From Holdemania massiliensis (GTDB taxonomy: Bacteria > Bacillota_I > Bacilli_A > Erysipelotrichales > Erysipelotrichaceae), in the NCBI RefSeq assembly GCF_022440805.1, contig NZ_JAKNTK010000001.1:2852001-2916000 (forward strand): a DNA stretch of 64,000 nt, in the 5' to 3' direction. The translations under genes were made by a program, and so were the position numbers. Of this stretch, positions 35,049-43,740 are shown in pieces (position 1 is the first letter of the stretch; each line of letters starts with the position of its first letter). The notes below the pieces were generated by a model. The model was given only the letters and a program-made list of their open reading frames with translations. It did no database searches and was not told where the DNA came from.

Positions 35049-36929
35049 TCAATCTTGATTCCCGGCAATCCAGCCGTCAAATGTCGCATCCTTAATCTTA
35101 CCAGGGCGTCTCACATCGCCGATTTTCCAAGTATGCGCAGTCAGACCATAAAAGCTGTCAGCTTCCTGACTTAACGGTGTGACCCCGGTACAGATAATCA
35201 CAACCGCAGCCGGAATGGTCTGAACGATCCCCTCCTGTTCGATCACGGCGCTGTCCGCTTTTATCTCAAGGCAGCGGGTATTCAGCCGGATTCTTAAATT
35301 GTCACAGTGTTTCAGATGTTCATCCAGAGCTAAACCGACAAGCTGATTTTCACTGCGGTGAAGCTGTTCTCCCGGCTCAACCAAGGTCACGGAACATCCG
35401 GCTTCACAGTAGGACAATGCCAGTTCACAGCCGACAGCACCGCCGCCCAGAATCAGAACTGATGTTCCTTTCGGCACTTCATGGCAATCTGTCTGTGCAA
35501 ATGTCCATCCCCGCTCAATGCCAGGAATCGCCGGAATCCTCGGTTTTCCGCCCAGAGCCAAAATCAGATGATCGGGTTTCATCGCCGCGATGCTTTCTCG
35601 GGTTGCCTTCGTGTTCAGCATGACAGTTACCGTCGACTTTTCAATCTGGCTGATCAGATAATCACGGTATCGCCTTAGATCCGTTTTATGCGCAGCCTGA
35701 TCCAGGATCGTCAGAGCCCCACCTAAGCGGGTATTTTGTTCCAGTAAGGTAACGTGATGGCCGCGCTTAGCCGCGGTCAGCGCGGCTTTCATCCCTGCCG
35801 GACCCCCACCGATGACGACGACACGCTGAGCCGTTTTAACCGGCCGATCCTCAGACGGTATCCAGCTGTCATTGCGATAATGAGGATTGACAGAGCAGCC
35901 ATGATCACGCCGATCCGTTGTCCAGTGCATACAGCTGCCGCAGCGCAGACACGGCACAATCTCATCGTCCCGACCCTGCTGCGCTTTGTGGATCCAATCT
36001 TCATCGGCCAGAAGCGCCCGGCCCAAAACGACGAGATCAGCATCCCCTTCTTCAAGCACGGAAGCGGCTTCCTGCGGCGTCATGATCGCTCCGACAAGCG
36101 CCACGGGAATCGAAAGGGTCTGCTTCACCGAACGGGCCAGCTGACGGTTGACCGCATGCGGTTCCAGTGCCGAGGTGGCCATATGAATGTTGCCCCGCTT
36201 GTCCATATCCAATCCCGCTGAGATATTCACCATATCCAGATACGGCTCAGCCTGTTTCAGAAACGTCAAAACTTCATCCAGCTCAATGCCGCCCGGTATC
36301 CACTCCTTCGCGCTGATCCGCAGATCCACCGGATAGTCCGGCCCCACAGCTTCACGCACGGCTTTCACAATGGCTAACGGAAACCTCATCCGGTTTTCCA
36401 GACTGCCGCCAAATTCATCCTGCCGATGATTCAGAGCCGGCGAGAGAAATTGTGCCGGCAGCCAGCCATGCGCAAAATGAAGCATGACCAGATCGAATCC
36501 CAGTTCCTTGGCATCCTTGCAGGTTTTCGCAAAAGCGGCAGCGGTCTGATCCATTTCTGCTTTCGTCATGGCTTTGACGCGGTTACCATACGCGTTGACT
36601 CCGGCGCTGGATCCCCACAGCACATCCTGCGACCGGGCTGCGCGGCCTACGCCGCCCATATGCATGACTTCCAATGAAACGGCAGAGCCTCCCTGACGCA
36701 TAAAGTTCAGCCATTCCCGGGTCTTCTGAACTTGTTCTTTGGAAAAGAGATAACCTGGATCAAACCAAGCGTTGGGCAGATCCACTCCACCGCAGCCCGC
36801 AATCAAGATCCCCGCTCCGCAGCGGACACGTTTGACATTTAAGGCTTCATTCATCGGCGCGGAAATAATCCGGTTGGGAAGCATCAGCGAATTGACTTTT
36901 AGCGGCTGAAACAGACTAGCAGTATTCAT
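35049..36929 (-). CDS. Old-yellow-enzyme/FAD fusion oxidoreductase (enoate reductase-like)
   Basis: 626 residues. Residues 1-340 are an FMN TIM barrel of the old-yellow-enzyme type (FAHGWLPAQFLSPALNHRQDEFGGSLENR). A four-cysteine cluster CLRCGSC ... C, probably 4Fe-4S, follows near 330-350. Residues 375-626 hold a FAD/NAD(P) domain (VVVIGGGPAGMKAAL, then a second VLILGGGAVGCELALSY). This is the 2,4-dienoyl-CoA/enoate reductase group that also includes bile-acid BaiCD/BaiH and flavonoid or cinnamate reductases of gut anaerobes. Substrate cannot be assigned. The cluster spacing (x2, x2, x11) is slightly shorter than the usual x2, x3, x11. Confidence 0.88.
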   Translation of the reverse strand: MNTASLFQPLKVNSLMLPNRIISAPMNEALNVKRVRCGAGILIAGCGGVDLPNAWFDPGYLFSKEQVQKTREWLNFMRQGGSAVSLEVMHMGGVGRAARSQDVLWGSSAGVNAYGNRVKAMTKAEMDQTAAAFAKTCKDAKELGFDLVMLHFAHGWLPAQFLSPALNHRQDEFGGSLENRMRFPLAIVKAVREAVGPDYPVDLRISAKEWIPGGIELDEVLTFLKQAEPYLDMVNISAGLDMDKRGNIHMATSALEPHAVNRQLARSVKQTLSIPVALVGAIMTPQEAASVLEEGDADLVVLGRALLADEDWIHKAQQGRDDEIVPCLRCGSCMHWTTDRRDHGCSVNPHYRNDSWIPSEDRPVKTAQRVVVIGGGPAGMKAALTAAKRGHHVTLLEQNTRLGGALTILDQAAHKTDLRRYRDYLISQIEKSTVTVMLNTKATRESIAAMKPDHLILALGGKPRIPAIPGIERGWTFAQTDCHEVPKGTSVLILGGGAVGCELALSYCEAGCSVTLVEPGEQLHRSENQLVGLALDEHLKHCDNLRIRLNTRCLEIKADSAVIEQEGIVQTIPAAVVIICTGVTPLSQEADSFYGLTAHTWKIGDVRRPGKIKDATFDGWIAGNQD

Positions 36930-37186
36930 CCTTCCTCACTCCTTTTTAAAGTATATAAGCAGGAAGTATGCCACTTCGATTCAATTTTACCGCTGACTTA
37001 TTTTTTTTGATAGAAAACAGGAAAATTCGCTGAAGATCGGCTGGATTCTCATTGCGGAACAAGCTTGAGGAAGAAACTCTGAATGATTTCGCACAGCGAC
37101 GGACTCCTTATTTTTATCACTGTCGAGATTTTTTCGACACTGAATCCCGACCACAATTAAATATCGTTCTCTTGAGCGGCCATAAG

Positions 37187-37208
37187 AAAACCTGATCTTT
37201 CGATCAGG
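37187..37208 (-). terminator. Terminator at the DUF1361 gene end
   Basis: Minus-strand CCTGATC GAAA GATCAGG (37208-37191), 7-bp perfect stem with a GNRA-type tetraloop, then TTTT. It contains the stop codon of the gene. Confidence 0.85.
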
Positions 37209-37884
37209 CGTGGGGTTCCGAACGCATCAGTTTATCGAAGATAAAATAAGCCGCAAAATAGAAGGCTGCCAGCATAAAGGAAAACAAGATGGTGAATTTA
37301 TCAACGTTCGTTAACAATGTCGTCATCAATGTTTTTGGCTGCAGGACATCCCACGTATTCAGCCGCAGAAACCGGCCGATGTACACGCCGTAACCGCATA
37401 ACAGGCTGATTCCGCTCATCCAGCAGAAATTAAACAATTTATTCTTCCGCCATTTTACGCTCTGATGAATCAGAGAAGTCGAAAATAATCCGTCGACCAG
37501 CGCCAGAAAAATTCCGCCGACGATGTAGATCAATCTCACCCATCCGGACAGACTCTGCAGATAAACGCCGTTGCCGCCAATCAGCTGCGAGCCTTCCAGA
37601 TGAATCAGATCCGTAACCATATAACAGGCATTCGGCAAAAACAACAGCCAGCCTAATGCCAGCGCTAAGGAAATCGGACCCCAGTGTCTGCGCCAGCTAG
37701 TTAATAAGTAAGCCGGCGCTGCCAGGACAACCGGCATCACCGCCAGGCCTAGGTTCCAGAACAGCCATCGTAAATTAAGTTGAATCCCCGCTTTCCGCAG
37801 ACCGAGGCCTGCCAGAATATAAATGAGGTGTACGGCCAGGATCAATCCCAAAAGCATCATATTGCGTTTTTGTCTGCGTTTCAT
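37204..37884 (-). CDS. DUF1361 membrane protein
   Basis: 226 residues, six or seven membrane segments. The conserved stretch ALGWLLFLPNACYMVTDLIHLE (about 77-97) is the signature of DUF1361. Function unknown; family members are found in diverse bacteria without consistent context. The ATG at 37884 follows AGGAG by ten bases; a GTG just upstream is too close to that site. Single gene. Confidence 0.85.
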   Translation of the reverse strand: MKRRQKRNMMLLGLILAVHLIYILAGLGLRKAGIQLNLRWLFWNLGLAVMPVVLAAPAYLLTSWRRHWGPISLALALGWLLFLPNACYMVTDLIHLEGSQLIGGNGVYLQSLSGWVRLIYIVGGIFLALVDGLFSTSLIHQSVKWRKNKLFNFCWMSGISLLCGYGVYIGRFLRLNTWDVLQPKTLMTTLLTNVDKFTILFSFMLAAFYFAAYFIFDKLMRSEPHA

Positions 37885-38022
37885 TTTGATCACACTCCTG
37901 ACATTGAACGTATTATACCCAATTTCTATGTGCTTTTCTTTAAGTTTTTCTTACAGCTTGCTGAAAGGTTGTTCACACAAGCGCTTCCAGCAATCAAATC
38001 TATGATATGAAGCGATATCGAT

Positions 38023-38051
38023 AAGAAAAAGAAAAGGATCACGCAGATCCT
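38023..38051 (-). terminator. Terminator at the thioredoxin-lipoprotein gene end
   Basis: Minus-strand AGGATC TGCGT GATCCT (38051-38035) followed by TTTCTTTTTC. The first arm overlaps the stop codon region. Confidence 0.8.
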
Positions 38052-38628
38052 ATTTCAGTTTTTCAAACATTTTCTTGTAGATGCCTTTGAGCTCTTTTTT
38101 CTGGCTGTCTGTCATATTGCCCTGACTTGGACTGTAAGATTCAACCGTGCTCAGATGATCGCCGACGATCTTTCCGTTTTTCACAACGAAGACCTGCGGC
38201 ACAAACAGCGCCGGTTTGCCATCATCACCCGGTTGCAGGAAATCCTTTACCGTATCAATAAACTCATTATAGCTTTCCTCAGTATTGCCGTCATCGGTTC
38301 CCATATCAACATAATAGATCGTAAGTCCCAATTCTTTGGCAACCTCATTCATCACCGGAACCGCCTGCGTGCACCAGGCACAGCTCGTATATCCGTAATA
38401 GAGAATTCCGCTTCCGCCTTCTTTGTAGATCCGGTTTGCTTCCTTCAGCGTAACCCGCTTGAACTGATGATCCGCAACATTGAAGCCCTGGTATCCGCTC
38501 ATATCGACGTCAACCATTTTGAGATCCTCCAAATAATGCGCCGGTGTATTATCCTTCTGACTGCAGGCGCTCAGTGCCAACAGACAACAGCCTAACAGAA
38601 CTAAACCCTTCAGAATGTGATTTTTCAT
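38050..38628 (-). CDS. Thioredoxin-fold lipoprotein
   Basis: 192 residues. Lipobox LSAC (Cys about 22) anchors it outside. A thioredoxin-like domain spans about 60-185 with active site CAWC (GYTSCAWCTQAVPVMNE) and the cis-Pro in ALFVPQVFVVKNGKIV. It probably reduces or makes disulfides on the outer face; the neighbours give no partner. Similar lipoproteins are found in many gut Firmicutes, sometimes named after bacteriocin transport accessory proteins. The ATG at 38628 follows AGGAGG. Single gene. Confidence 0.87.
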   Translation of the reverse strand: MKNHILKGLVLLGCCLLALSACSQKDNTPAHYLEDLKMVDVDMSGYQGFNVADHQFKRVTLKEANRIYKEGGSGILYYGYTSCAWCTQAVPVMNEVAKELGLTIYYVDMGTDDGNTEESYNEFIDTVKDFLQPGDDGKPALFVPQVFVVKNGKIVGDHLSTVESYSPSQGNMTDSQKKELKGIYKKMFEKLK

Positions 38629-38680
38629 AATCTGCCTCCTTGCATAACAGTATTAGTATAAATCAAAAACCGGTATTTGG

Positions 38681-40222
38681 CTAGAATTCAATCAATGAAT
38701 CTTCTTCCAGCCCCTGCGGCGTCAGCCGCACAATTCGCTGAGCCGCCTCGGCGATAAAGCGGCGGTCATGGCTGACTGCGATAAGACAGCCGGGAAAACC
38801 GGCCAGCTGGGCACGGATCAAGCCTGCAGACAAAGGTGATAAATTTCGTGTCGGCTCATCCAAAAGCAGCACGTCGTTATGATCGACGACCAGCTTTACC
38901 AACAGAATTTTAGCCTTCTGCCCACTGGAAAAAGCTTCCATGGGCTGACGCATCTCCTCCGGGGTAAATTTCAGCGAACCCAAATGATTCTGAATCCGCG
39001 TGCGAAACGCCTGATCTTGGCCTTCACTCAGATAGTCAACGGGATTCAGCGATAACGGCAGCCGTTCTTCATAATTCTGCGGCATATACCCCACCCGCAA
39101 ATCCTTCCGGTCTTTCAGCTGTTCCCAGATTAACCGCAGCAGTGTGGTTTTTCCGCAGCCGTTGGGACCGATGATCGCGATCTTCTGCGGACCGACTATT
39201 TGTAAATGGACATCCTGAGCGCACAGATGTGCTCCCGCCCATAACTGCGGCAAATGAAAATCCAGGATTTGTTTGCGGGAATTGGCGATTCTGACTTCGG
39301 GATCAAAAAACAATTCAATTTGTTCTTCCCCTTCAAACTTATGGGTCAGTGGCTTCTCCTCCAGCCGCTCTCCTAACGCTTTGACCGAATGCATTTTCCG
39401 CTTGAGCATCTTGGCGGCATGAGGCTGTTGGCGGGACACGGAATTGAGGGCATGATCAACACTTTGATATAAGCGCCGATAACGTTCCATTTGTTGGGCA
39501 TGTTCCTGATGTTCTTTCACAGACAGCTGGTTCTGCCGATTCGCCAAAGCCTCACGCTGCAGAACATAATCCCGGTAACCTAAATGCACAAATGTATGCC
39601 GGGCCTGAGTCTTGCGGACGATCTGTTCCAGATGCAGAATCCCGTTAGCGCAATGTTCAAGCAATGTTTCATCATGGGAAACAAATAAAATCGCTGCCCT
39701 GCTTTCCAGAATAAACTGTTCCAAGACATCCAGAGTTTCCAAATCGAGATCGTTGGTCGGCTCATCCATCAGAATCAGATCCGGTTCTTTGAGCCGCAGC
39801 TTGGCCAGCTGCAGCTTCACTTTTTCCCCACCGCTCAGCTGTTCCATTTTTCTCTCCAACAAAGCCGCGTCGGCGCCCACTTTTTCCAGTTCCAAATACA
39901 GTTCACCGATTTTTTCATAATCCGGAATTTCTGAAGGTGTTTCACGCATACAAAAATCCAGACCTGAGCTTTCATACCACCGAACGTCCAATGCCTGCGG
40001 CAGATAGCCGATCACGGCTTGGCGGCAGTCAATATGACCTTCCATTACGGTATATTCTGAAATCAAGTCTGGATTCCATATTGCTTTAAACAACGTGCTT
40101 TTGCCGTTTCCCTCTTCGCCGATCACCGCAATTTTATCGCCTGCAGTACAGGTAAAGCTTAAATGATCGATTAAAATTCTATCTTTGAGGGTCTTAATTG
40201 TAAGTTGATTTACAGTTAACAT
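38681..40222 (-). CDS. ABC-F family ATPase
   Basis: 513 residues with two ABC domains and no membrane segments. Domain 1: EEGNGKST Walker A, LSGGEKVKLQLAKL signature, LILMDEPTNDLDLETLD. A basic linker of about 80 residues (QQMERYRRLYQSVDHAL...) follows; domain 2 has GPNGCGKTT, FSSGQKAKILL and LLLDEPTRNLSP. ABC-F proteins act on the ribosome; some protect it against antibiotics, others aid translation, and sequence alone does not say which. The ATG at 40222 follows AAGGAGG; a longer open frame upstream is untranslated leader. A tiny leader ORF lies 85 bases before the start. Confidence 0.88.
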   Translation of the reverse strand: MLTVNQLTIKTLKDRILIDHLSFTCTAGDKIAVIGEEGNGKSTLFKAIWNPDLISEYTVMEGHIDCRQAVIGYLPQALDVRWYESSGLDFCMRETPSEIPDYEKIGELYLELEKVGADAALLERKMEQLSGGEKVKLQLAKLRLKEPDLILMDEPTNDLDLETLDVLEQFILESRAAILFVSHDETLLEHCANGILHLEQIVRKTQARHTFVHLGYRDYVLQREALANRQNQLSVKEHQEHAQQMERYRRLYQSVDHALNSVSRQQPHAAKMLKRKMHSVKALGERLEEKPLTHKFEGEEQIELFFDPEVRIANSRKQILDFHLPQLWAGAHLCAQDVHLQIVGPQKIAIIGPNGCGKTTLLRLIWEQLKDRKDLRVGYMPQNYEERLPLSLNPVDYLSEGQDQAFRTRIQNHLGSLKFTPEEMRQPMEAFSSGQKAKILLVKLVVDHNDVLLLDEPTRNLSPLSAGLIRAQLAGFPGCLIAVSHDRRFIAEAAQRIVRLTPQGLEEDSLIEF

Positions 40223-40306
40223 CCGCACCACCTCCTTAGGAAGCGGTTGCCGGCTTAAAAAGAGAACGACAAAAAACAAGATTTCAGAAATTCAATTTTC
40301 TTCGTC

Positions 40307-40321
40307 TTATTTTCTGTACAT
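40307..40321 (-). CDS. Possible 4-codon leader peptide MYRK before the ABC-F gene
   Basis: ATG TAC AGA AAA TAA directly after GAGGTGAGAGG, five bases from the ATG. Some antibiotic-resistance ABC-F genes are induced by short leader peptides at which the ribosome stalls, so the position is suggestive. The peptide is very short and chance occurrence is quite possible. Confidence 0.3.
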   Translation of the reverse strand: MYRK

Positions 40322-40359
40322 CCTCTCACCTCGCATCATCTTGAACTATGATATCAAGC

Positions 40360-41286
40360 TCATTGGTTTTCGTCAATCTTTGTTACAACAATTTCGTCAA
40401 AAAGGCTTTCGATTTTCTCACGCGTTGCCATGCCTTTGGAAAATGCCGTCGCAATTCCGCAGCAGTTCGCATACTTAAACGTCGTAATGAGATCGCGGGA
40501 ACGCAGATAGTTCATAACAAATCCGGCGATCATACTGTCAGCCGCGCCGACGGAATTGACCACTTCGGCATCAATTGAATTGGCATGATAGACGCCGTCC
40601 TGATTGATCAGCAGCGAACCATCTTTGCCCATCATTAAGATCACATTCTCCGCCCCCAGTTCTGCACAGCGGCGGCCCGCATGAATCAGCTGGCTTTGAT
40701 CGGCAATGACTTCGTCAAACATCGTTTCAAGATCTTCAATATTCGGCCGAACCAGAAACGGCTTGTATTTCAGAAGGCGAAGCAGCAGTTCATGATTGAC
40801 ATCGAGAACAAATTTCACTTCATTCTCAATGCACAGCTGAATCATTTTTTCAGTCAGATCAACGAGATTATCCGGGCAGTTGCCGGACAGCACAAAAATA
40901 TCGCTGCGGTTCAGCCGTTCCACCCGCCTTAACATCATCCGCATATCTTCTTCGGTAATGCTCGGCCCTTTGGCATTCAGCTCGGTTTCCAGCAATTCGC
41001 CCTTTACTTTCACATTAATCCGGGTGTGCCCCTCAATGAAAGTAAACACGGGTTCGATATACTCATATTTCTGAAGCAGACTGATAAAGAAATCTTTGGT
41101 GAAACCGCCGACAAATCCCAAAGCCCGAGAAGGAATCATCAAATTGTTAAGTACGATCGAAACATTAATGCCCTTTCCCCCTGCTTCATAGTATTCCAGC
41201 GAACTGCGGTTCGTCTTGCCTAATTCTACCTTGTCAAACTCCATATAGTAGTCCAGCGATGGATTCAGCGTACATGTATAAATCAT
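40360..41286 (-). CDS. fruK: 1-phosphofructokinase
   Basis: 308-residue PfkB/ribokinase-family kinase. MIYTCTLNPSLDYYMEFDKVELGKTNR is the typical FruK/LacC N-terminus, with GGKGINVS for substrate binding and the C-terminal anion hole/catalytic Asp in NSVGAADSMIAGF (Asp of GAADS). It phosphorylates fructose-1-phosphate, the product of a fructose PTS, or tagatose-6-phosphate in LacC-type relatives. No fru PTS or FruR gene lies near. Start at 41286 after AAGGGG with a TGCTAAAAT extended -10 upstream; the longer open frame upstream runs through sRNA A and is not coding. Confidence 0.87.
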   Translation of the reverse strand: MIYTCTLNPSLDYYMEFDKVELGKTNRSSLEYYEAGGKGINVSIVLNNLMIPSRALGFVGGFTKDFFISLLQKYEYIEPVFTFIEGHTRINVKVKGELLETELNAKGPSITEEDMRMMLRRVERLNRSDIFVLSGNCPDNLVDLTEKMIQLCIENEVKFVLDVNHELLLRLLKYKPFLVRPNIEDLETMFDEVIADQSQLIHAGRRCAELGAENVILMMGKDGSLLINQDGVYHANSIDAEVVNSVGAADSMIAGFVMNYLRSRDLITTFKYANCCGIATAFSKGMATREKIESLFDEIVVTKIDENQ

Positions 41287-41401
41287 AAAAAAGCCCCTTT
41301 CTCTTAAGTTTATTTTAGCACAATCTGAATTGGGAAATTGCAGATTTCCATCAGAAATCCCACGAAAATTTGAATTTATGCGGGAGTTTGGATTTTGACA
41401 T

Positions 41402-41579
41402 AAGAAAAGAGTTCCGCCAGGGAATGCGAAACTCTTGACTGTCACAATCCAGCCGCAGGGATTCGGCAGATTGTGTGAGAACAGCCGCTCAGGGATTAGC
41501 GCCTGTTCTAAATTATTTTTTAAATTAAGAAGAGGAAAAATATTTAAAGCGTTTCTAAATTCTGCGATCCTCCTTTCTG
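41402..41579 (-). ncRNA. Small RNA A of the C-loop family
   Basis: Predicted RNA from about 41579 to the T-run at 41402, roughly 178 nt. Nucleotides 2-11 are AGAAAGGAGG (41578-41569), which can pair with CCUCUUCUU (41535-41527). Then come three hairpins: 41509-41478, 41475-41443 and the terminator 41436-41407. Their loops are AAUCCCUG, AAUCCCUG and AUUCCCUG, so the same 8-base loop is shown three times. No plausible start codon follows the G-rich 5' element. It lies between the family's other members and fruK, which has its own promoter. Confidence 0.78.
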
Positions 41580-41585
41580 ATTCTC

Positions 41586-41639
41586 AGTATAGAAAATAGA
41601 TGTGGTGACAAAATGGCGTTTTTGTGAAGAAATGATGAA
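41586..41639 (-). promoter_or_regulatory. Activated promoter of sRNA A
   Basis: -10 TATACT (41591-41586) with no consensus -35; half-sites TTCACA (41628-41623) and TTCATC (41639-41634), 11 bp apart, the proximal one 37 nt upstream of the -10. Confidence 0.72.
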
Positions 41640-41816
41640 TTTATCAATTCACTTTCTTTCCATTTATGAAAATCTTGTCGTGAGTTAGGTTGTTTTCATC
41701 AACAGCATGTTTCTACATTCCCTTGATCAAGATCCGCTGCATAACGGAGACCTTAGTTTCCTCCTTCATCAGCGAATCGGACACTGAATTAAAACCGATT
41801 TATAACGCAGTCCAGC

Positions 41817-41990
41817 AAAAAAAAATCCTGTCCAAGGGGAGAGAACAGGATTCTTCCAAAGACAGGAGGGGAAGCCTGTCCTTGATCATTATTTTTATTG
41901 AATTAAGAAGAGGGGAAAATATTTATGTTAAGGGAATTTCTACTTTATGCTTGGTCGTAAATCCGTACTTGGATGCCTCCTTTCCTGTAT
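41817..41990 (-). ncRNA. Small RNA B of the C-loop family
   Basis: Predicted RNA about 174 nt. 5' region GGAAAGGAGGCAUCCAAG; pyrimidine segment CCCCUCUUCUU (41915-41905). Hairpin GACAGG / CCUGUC (41880-41861) has loop CUUCCCCU. The terminator AAUCCUGU / ACAGGAUU (41852-41824) has a UCCCC-containing loop, then nine T. Shares AAAGGAGGCATCCAAG exactly with copies F and G. Confidence 0.8.
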
Positions 41991-41996
41991 GTTTGT

Positions 41997-42050
41997 ATTA
42001 TAAGCAAACATTATGGGAAGAGTATCGCAGGGACGTGAAGGTTCCGTGAA
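41997..42050 (-). promoter_or_regulatory. Activated promoter of sRNA B
   Basis: -10 TATAAT (42002-41997); TTCACG at 42039-42034 and TTCACG at 42050-42045, 11-bp period, proximal site 37 nt before the -10. This is the clearest direct repeat of the set; the distal half-site lies close to the end of the hydrolase gene at 42075. Confidence 0.76.
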
Positions 42051-42074
42051 TTTCCTGAAGAATTTCTTAAGGGA

Positions 42075-43043
42075 TCAGTGCCCCAACCAAAGCTGAATTT
42101 TTTCCAGGCAGCGATCCAGGATGACATCATTCCAGATTCCGGCACCGCCATGATCGGCATTTTTGACTTTAATCCAATCTACCTCATGGTTTTCTTTCAG
42201 CAGCGCTTCGACCAGCTCAATACTCTGAGCCATCGGTACACTGCGGTCTTTATCCCCATGAACAATCAGAAACGGCGGCAGCGGTGCCTTGCCGATATAG
42301 GTTGTAACCGAAGCCTGCCGAGCCCGCTGCGGATTCTCCTGAACGACCACCCCGCCTAATAGCTGACCGGTAATCGACTGTGCTCCGGCATGATCCTTCG
42401 CCGACAGCTGATCCGCCATGCTGAGCAAATTGACAGGTCCGTAAAAGTCAATGACTCCCTTCACAGCCGGTAAAAAAGCGTCGCTGTTTTCCAACTTCCA
42501 TGCCCCAGCAGCTTCACTGACCGCGGTTAATGCAGCCAAATGTCCGCCGGAGGAACCACCCCACAAAATCAATTGATCCGGATCACCATGAACTTCCGAA
42601 GCATGGGCACGGACATACTGGATCGCCCGCTTGACATCGAGCAGCTGCGCCGGGAATGGCTCACATTCACTGCCCCGATATTCAATCATCGCCACAATAA
42701 ATCCATGCGCCGCCACCTTGCCCAGGCTGCAAATATTAGATTCTACATTCTGCCACCGCCAGCCTGAACCTTGGATGAAGAAAAGAATTGGAAAACTTTC
42801 AGATTCAATCATTTCCTCAGCGACAAAGGAAGGCTGCAAAAAACGGATATGCAGTCCTCGATCAGCCGTTCGGGCATATTCCCGCAGCGGCAAGGCATGT
42901 ACACTTCGCTGACGTGGATCAATTTCAATTTCCGTTCCATGAGGTGCCGTTAAGTCACTGGCTGGGAATTCTTCATAAGTATAGGATTTAGCTTCCATGG
43001 TCCTGAACATGACGGATCTTATATCGTTTAGTTTCTGATCCAT
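42075..43043 (-). CDS. Alpha/beta hydrolase, carboxylesterase/BD-FAE type
   Basis: 322 residues. Nucleophile elbow GGSSGGH (Ser near 168), oxyanion stretch IQGSGWRW (in place of HGGG), Asp in VHGDKDRSVP and His in NADHGGAG complete the triad. The family includes feruloyl esterases and carboxylesterases that cut acyl groups from carbohydrates or drugs; substrate unknown. AAAGGAG lies six bases before the ATG. It lies between sRNA genes B and C on the same strand, but the small RNAs have their own promoters and terminators. Confidence 0.87.
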   Translation of the reverse strand: MDQKLNDIRSVMFRTMEAKSYTYEEFPASDLTAPHGTEIEIDPRQRSVHALPLREYARTADRGLHIRFLQPSFVAEEMIESESFPILFFIQGSGWRWQNVESNICSLGKVAAHGFIVAMIEYRGSECEPFPAQLLDVKRAIQYVRAHASEVHGDPDQLILWGGSSGGHLAALTAVSEAAGAWKLENSDAFLPAVKGVIDFYGPVNLLSMADQLSAKDHAGAQSITGQLLGGVVVQENPQRARQASVTTYIGKAPLPPFLIVHGDKDRSVPMAQSIELVEALLKENHEVDWIKVKNADHGGAGIWNDVILDRCLEKIQLWLGH

Positions 43044-43085
43044 CGTTTCTCCTTTGCTTTATTATACCGCGATCTTCCCACAAGG

Positions 43086-43227
43086 GAAAAGAAAACCCGC
43101 CAGGGGAAGGCAGGTTCTCTTCGGCAATCAAGGAGGGGAGCCTTGGTCGCCTGATAATTATTAAGGTTGAGAGGGGAAAAACATCTTGTCCTGAAGGGAT
43201 TTTCTGTTTGGTCTTATCCTTTGGACA
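43086..43227 (-). ncRNA. Small RNA C of the C-loop family
   Basis: Predicted RNA about 140 nt, the most degenerate at the 5' end (AAAGGAUAAG instead of AAAGGAGG). It carries UUUUUCCCCUCUC, hairpin CAAGG / CCUUG (43145-43129) with loop CUCCCCU, and terminator AACCUGCC / GGCGGGUU (43116-43094) with loop UUCCCCU followed by TTTTCTTTTC. Confidence 0.72.
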
Positions 43228-43233
43228 ATTGTA

Positions 43234-43277
43234 TTATAAGAAAACATTATGGGAAAAATATGTCATTGAAATGTGAA
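43234..43277 (-). promoter_or_regulatory. Promoter of sRNA C with degenerate repeat
   Basis: -10 TATAAT (43239-43234); TTCACA (43277-43272) and ATGACA (43266-43261) are 11 bp apart but lie nearer the -10 than in the other copies, and the second differs. CCCATAATGTTT between them and the -10 is shared with copy B. Confidence 0.5.
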
Positions 43278-43400
43278 CTTCAACAAATTTTAAAAAATCA
43301 TCTTAAATCTGAAAATAACTGCCTTCAATGAATCAGTGAGCTCCCTTCTTTGGCCTACCTCGCCTCCCTGCCGCAATGGACATCCGCATTGAACAGCCAG

Positions 43401-43558
43401 AAAAAAACCGCAAGAGGGAAAGTTGCGGTTTCTCATGGGAGAAAGGAATCGGGGGATTTCCTTTCGTACTTATTATGAACAGAGAAGATCAATTTTAAAT
43501 TAATAAAGAAAGGAAAATTTTAGAAATGAAGAAATGTCTTACGATCTTCTCTGTTTAC
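43401..43558 (-). ncRNA. Small RNA D of the C-loop family
   Basis: Predicted RNA about 158 nt. AACAGAGAAGATC (43555-43543) replaces the G-rich 5' element and pairs perfectly (13 bp) with GATCTTCTCTGTT (43490-43478). Hairpin GAAAGGAA / UUCCUUUC (43465-43441) has loop AUCCCCCGA; terminator AACCGCAA / UUGCGGUU (43430-43406) has loop CUUUCCCUC, then seven T. Confidence 0.77.
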
Positions 43559-43564
43559 ATGATT

Positions 43565-43618
43565 AGTATATCCAAATTCTGTGTGCTGTTCATGGAAGCA
43601 TCGTGAACTTTTTGTGAA
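43565..43618 (-). promoter_or_regulatory. Activated promoter of sRNA D
   Basis: -10 TATACT (43570-43565); TTCACG (43607-43602) and TTCACA (43618-43613), 11-bp period, 37-nt distance as in the family. Confidence 0.74.
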
Positions 43619-43740
43619 ATATCATGAGACAGATGTTTTGTGCGAATTACGAACAGATACAGGATCAGAGTTTATCAACTCCATAGTGAATTAAATAAAT
43701 CTCCTGCAGCTAATTCGGATGGATCTACATTCATTCCTAA

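Noticed and set aside
41287..41445. N-terminal extension of fruK by 53 codons
   Set aside because: It reads through the fruK promoter and the terminator of sRNA A; the family N-terminus and ribosome site fit the ATG at 41286.
41690..42049. A plus-strand reading frame of about 119 codons over sRNA unit B
   Set aside because: It lies antisense to the sRNA, has no ribosome site, and looks alike in the other copies only because the DNA is repetitive.
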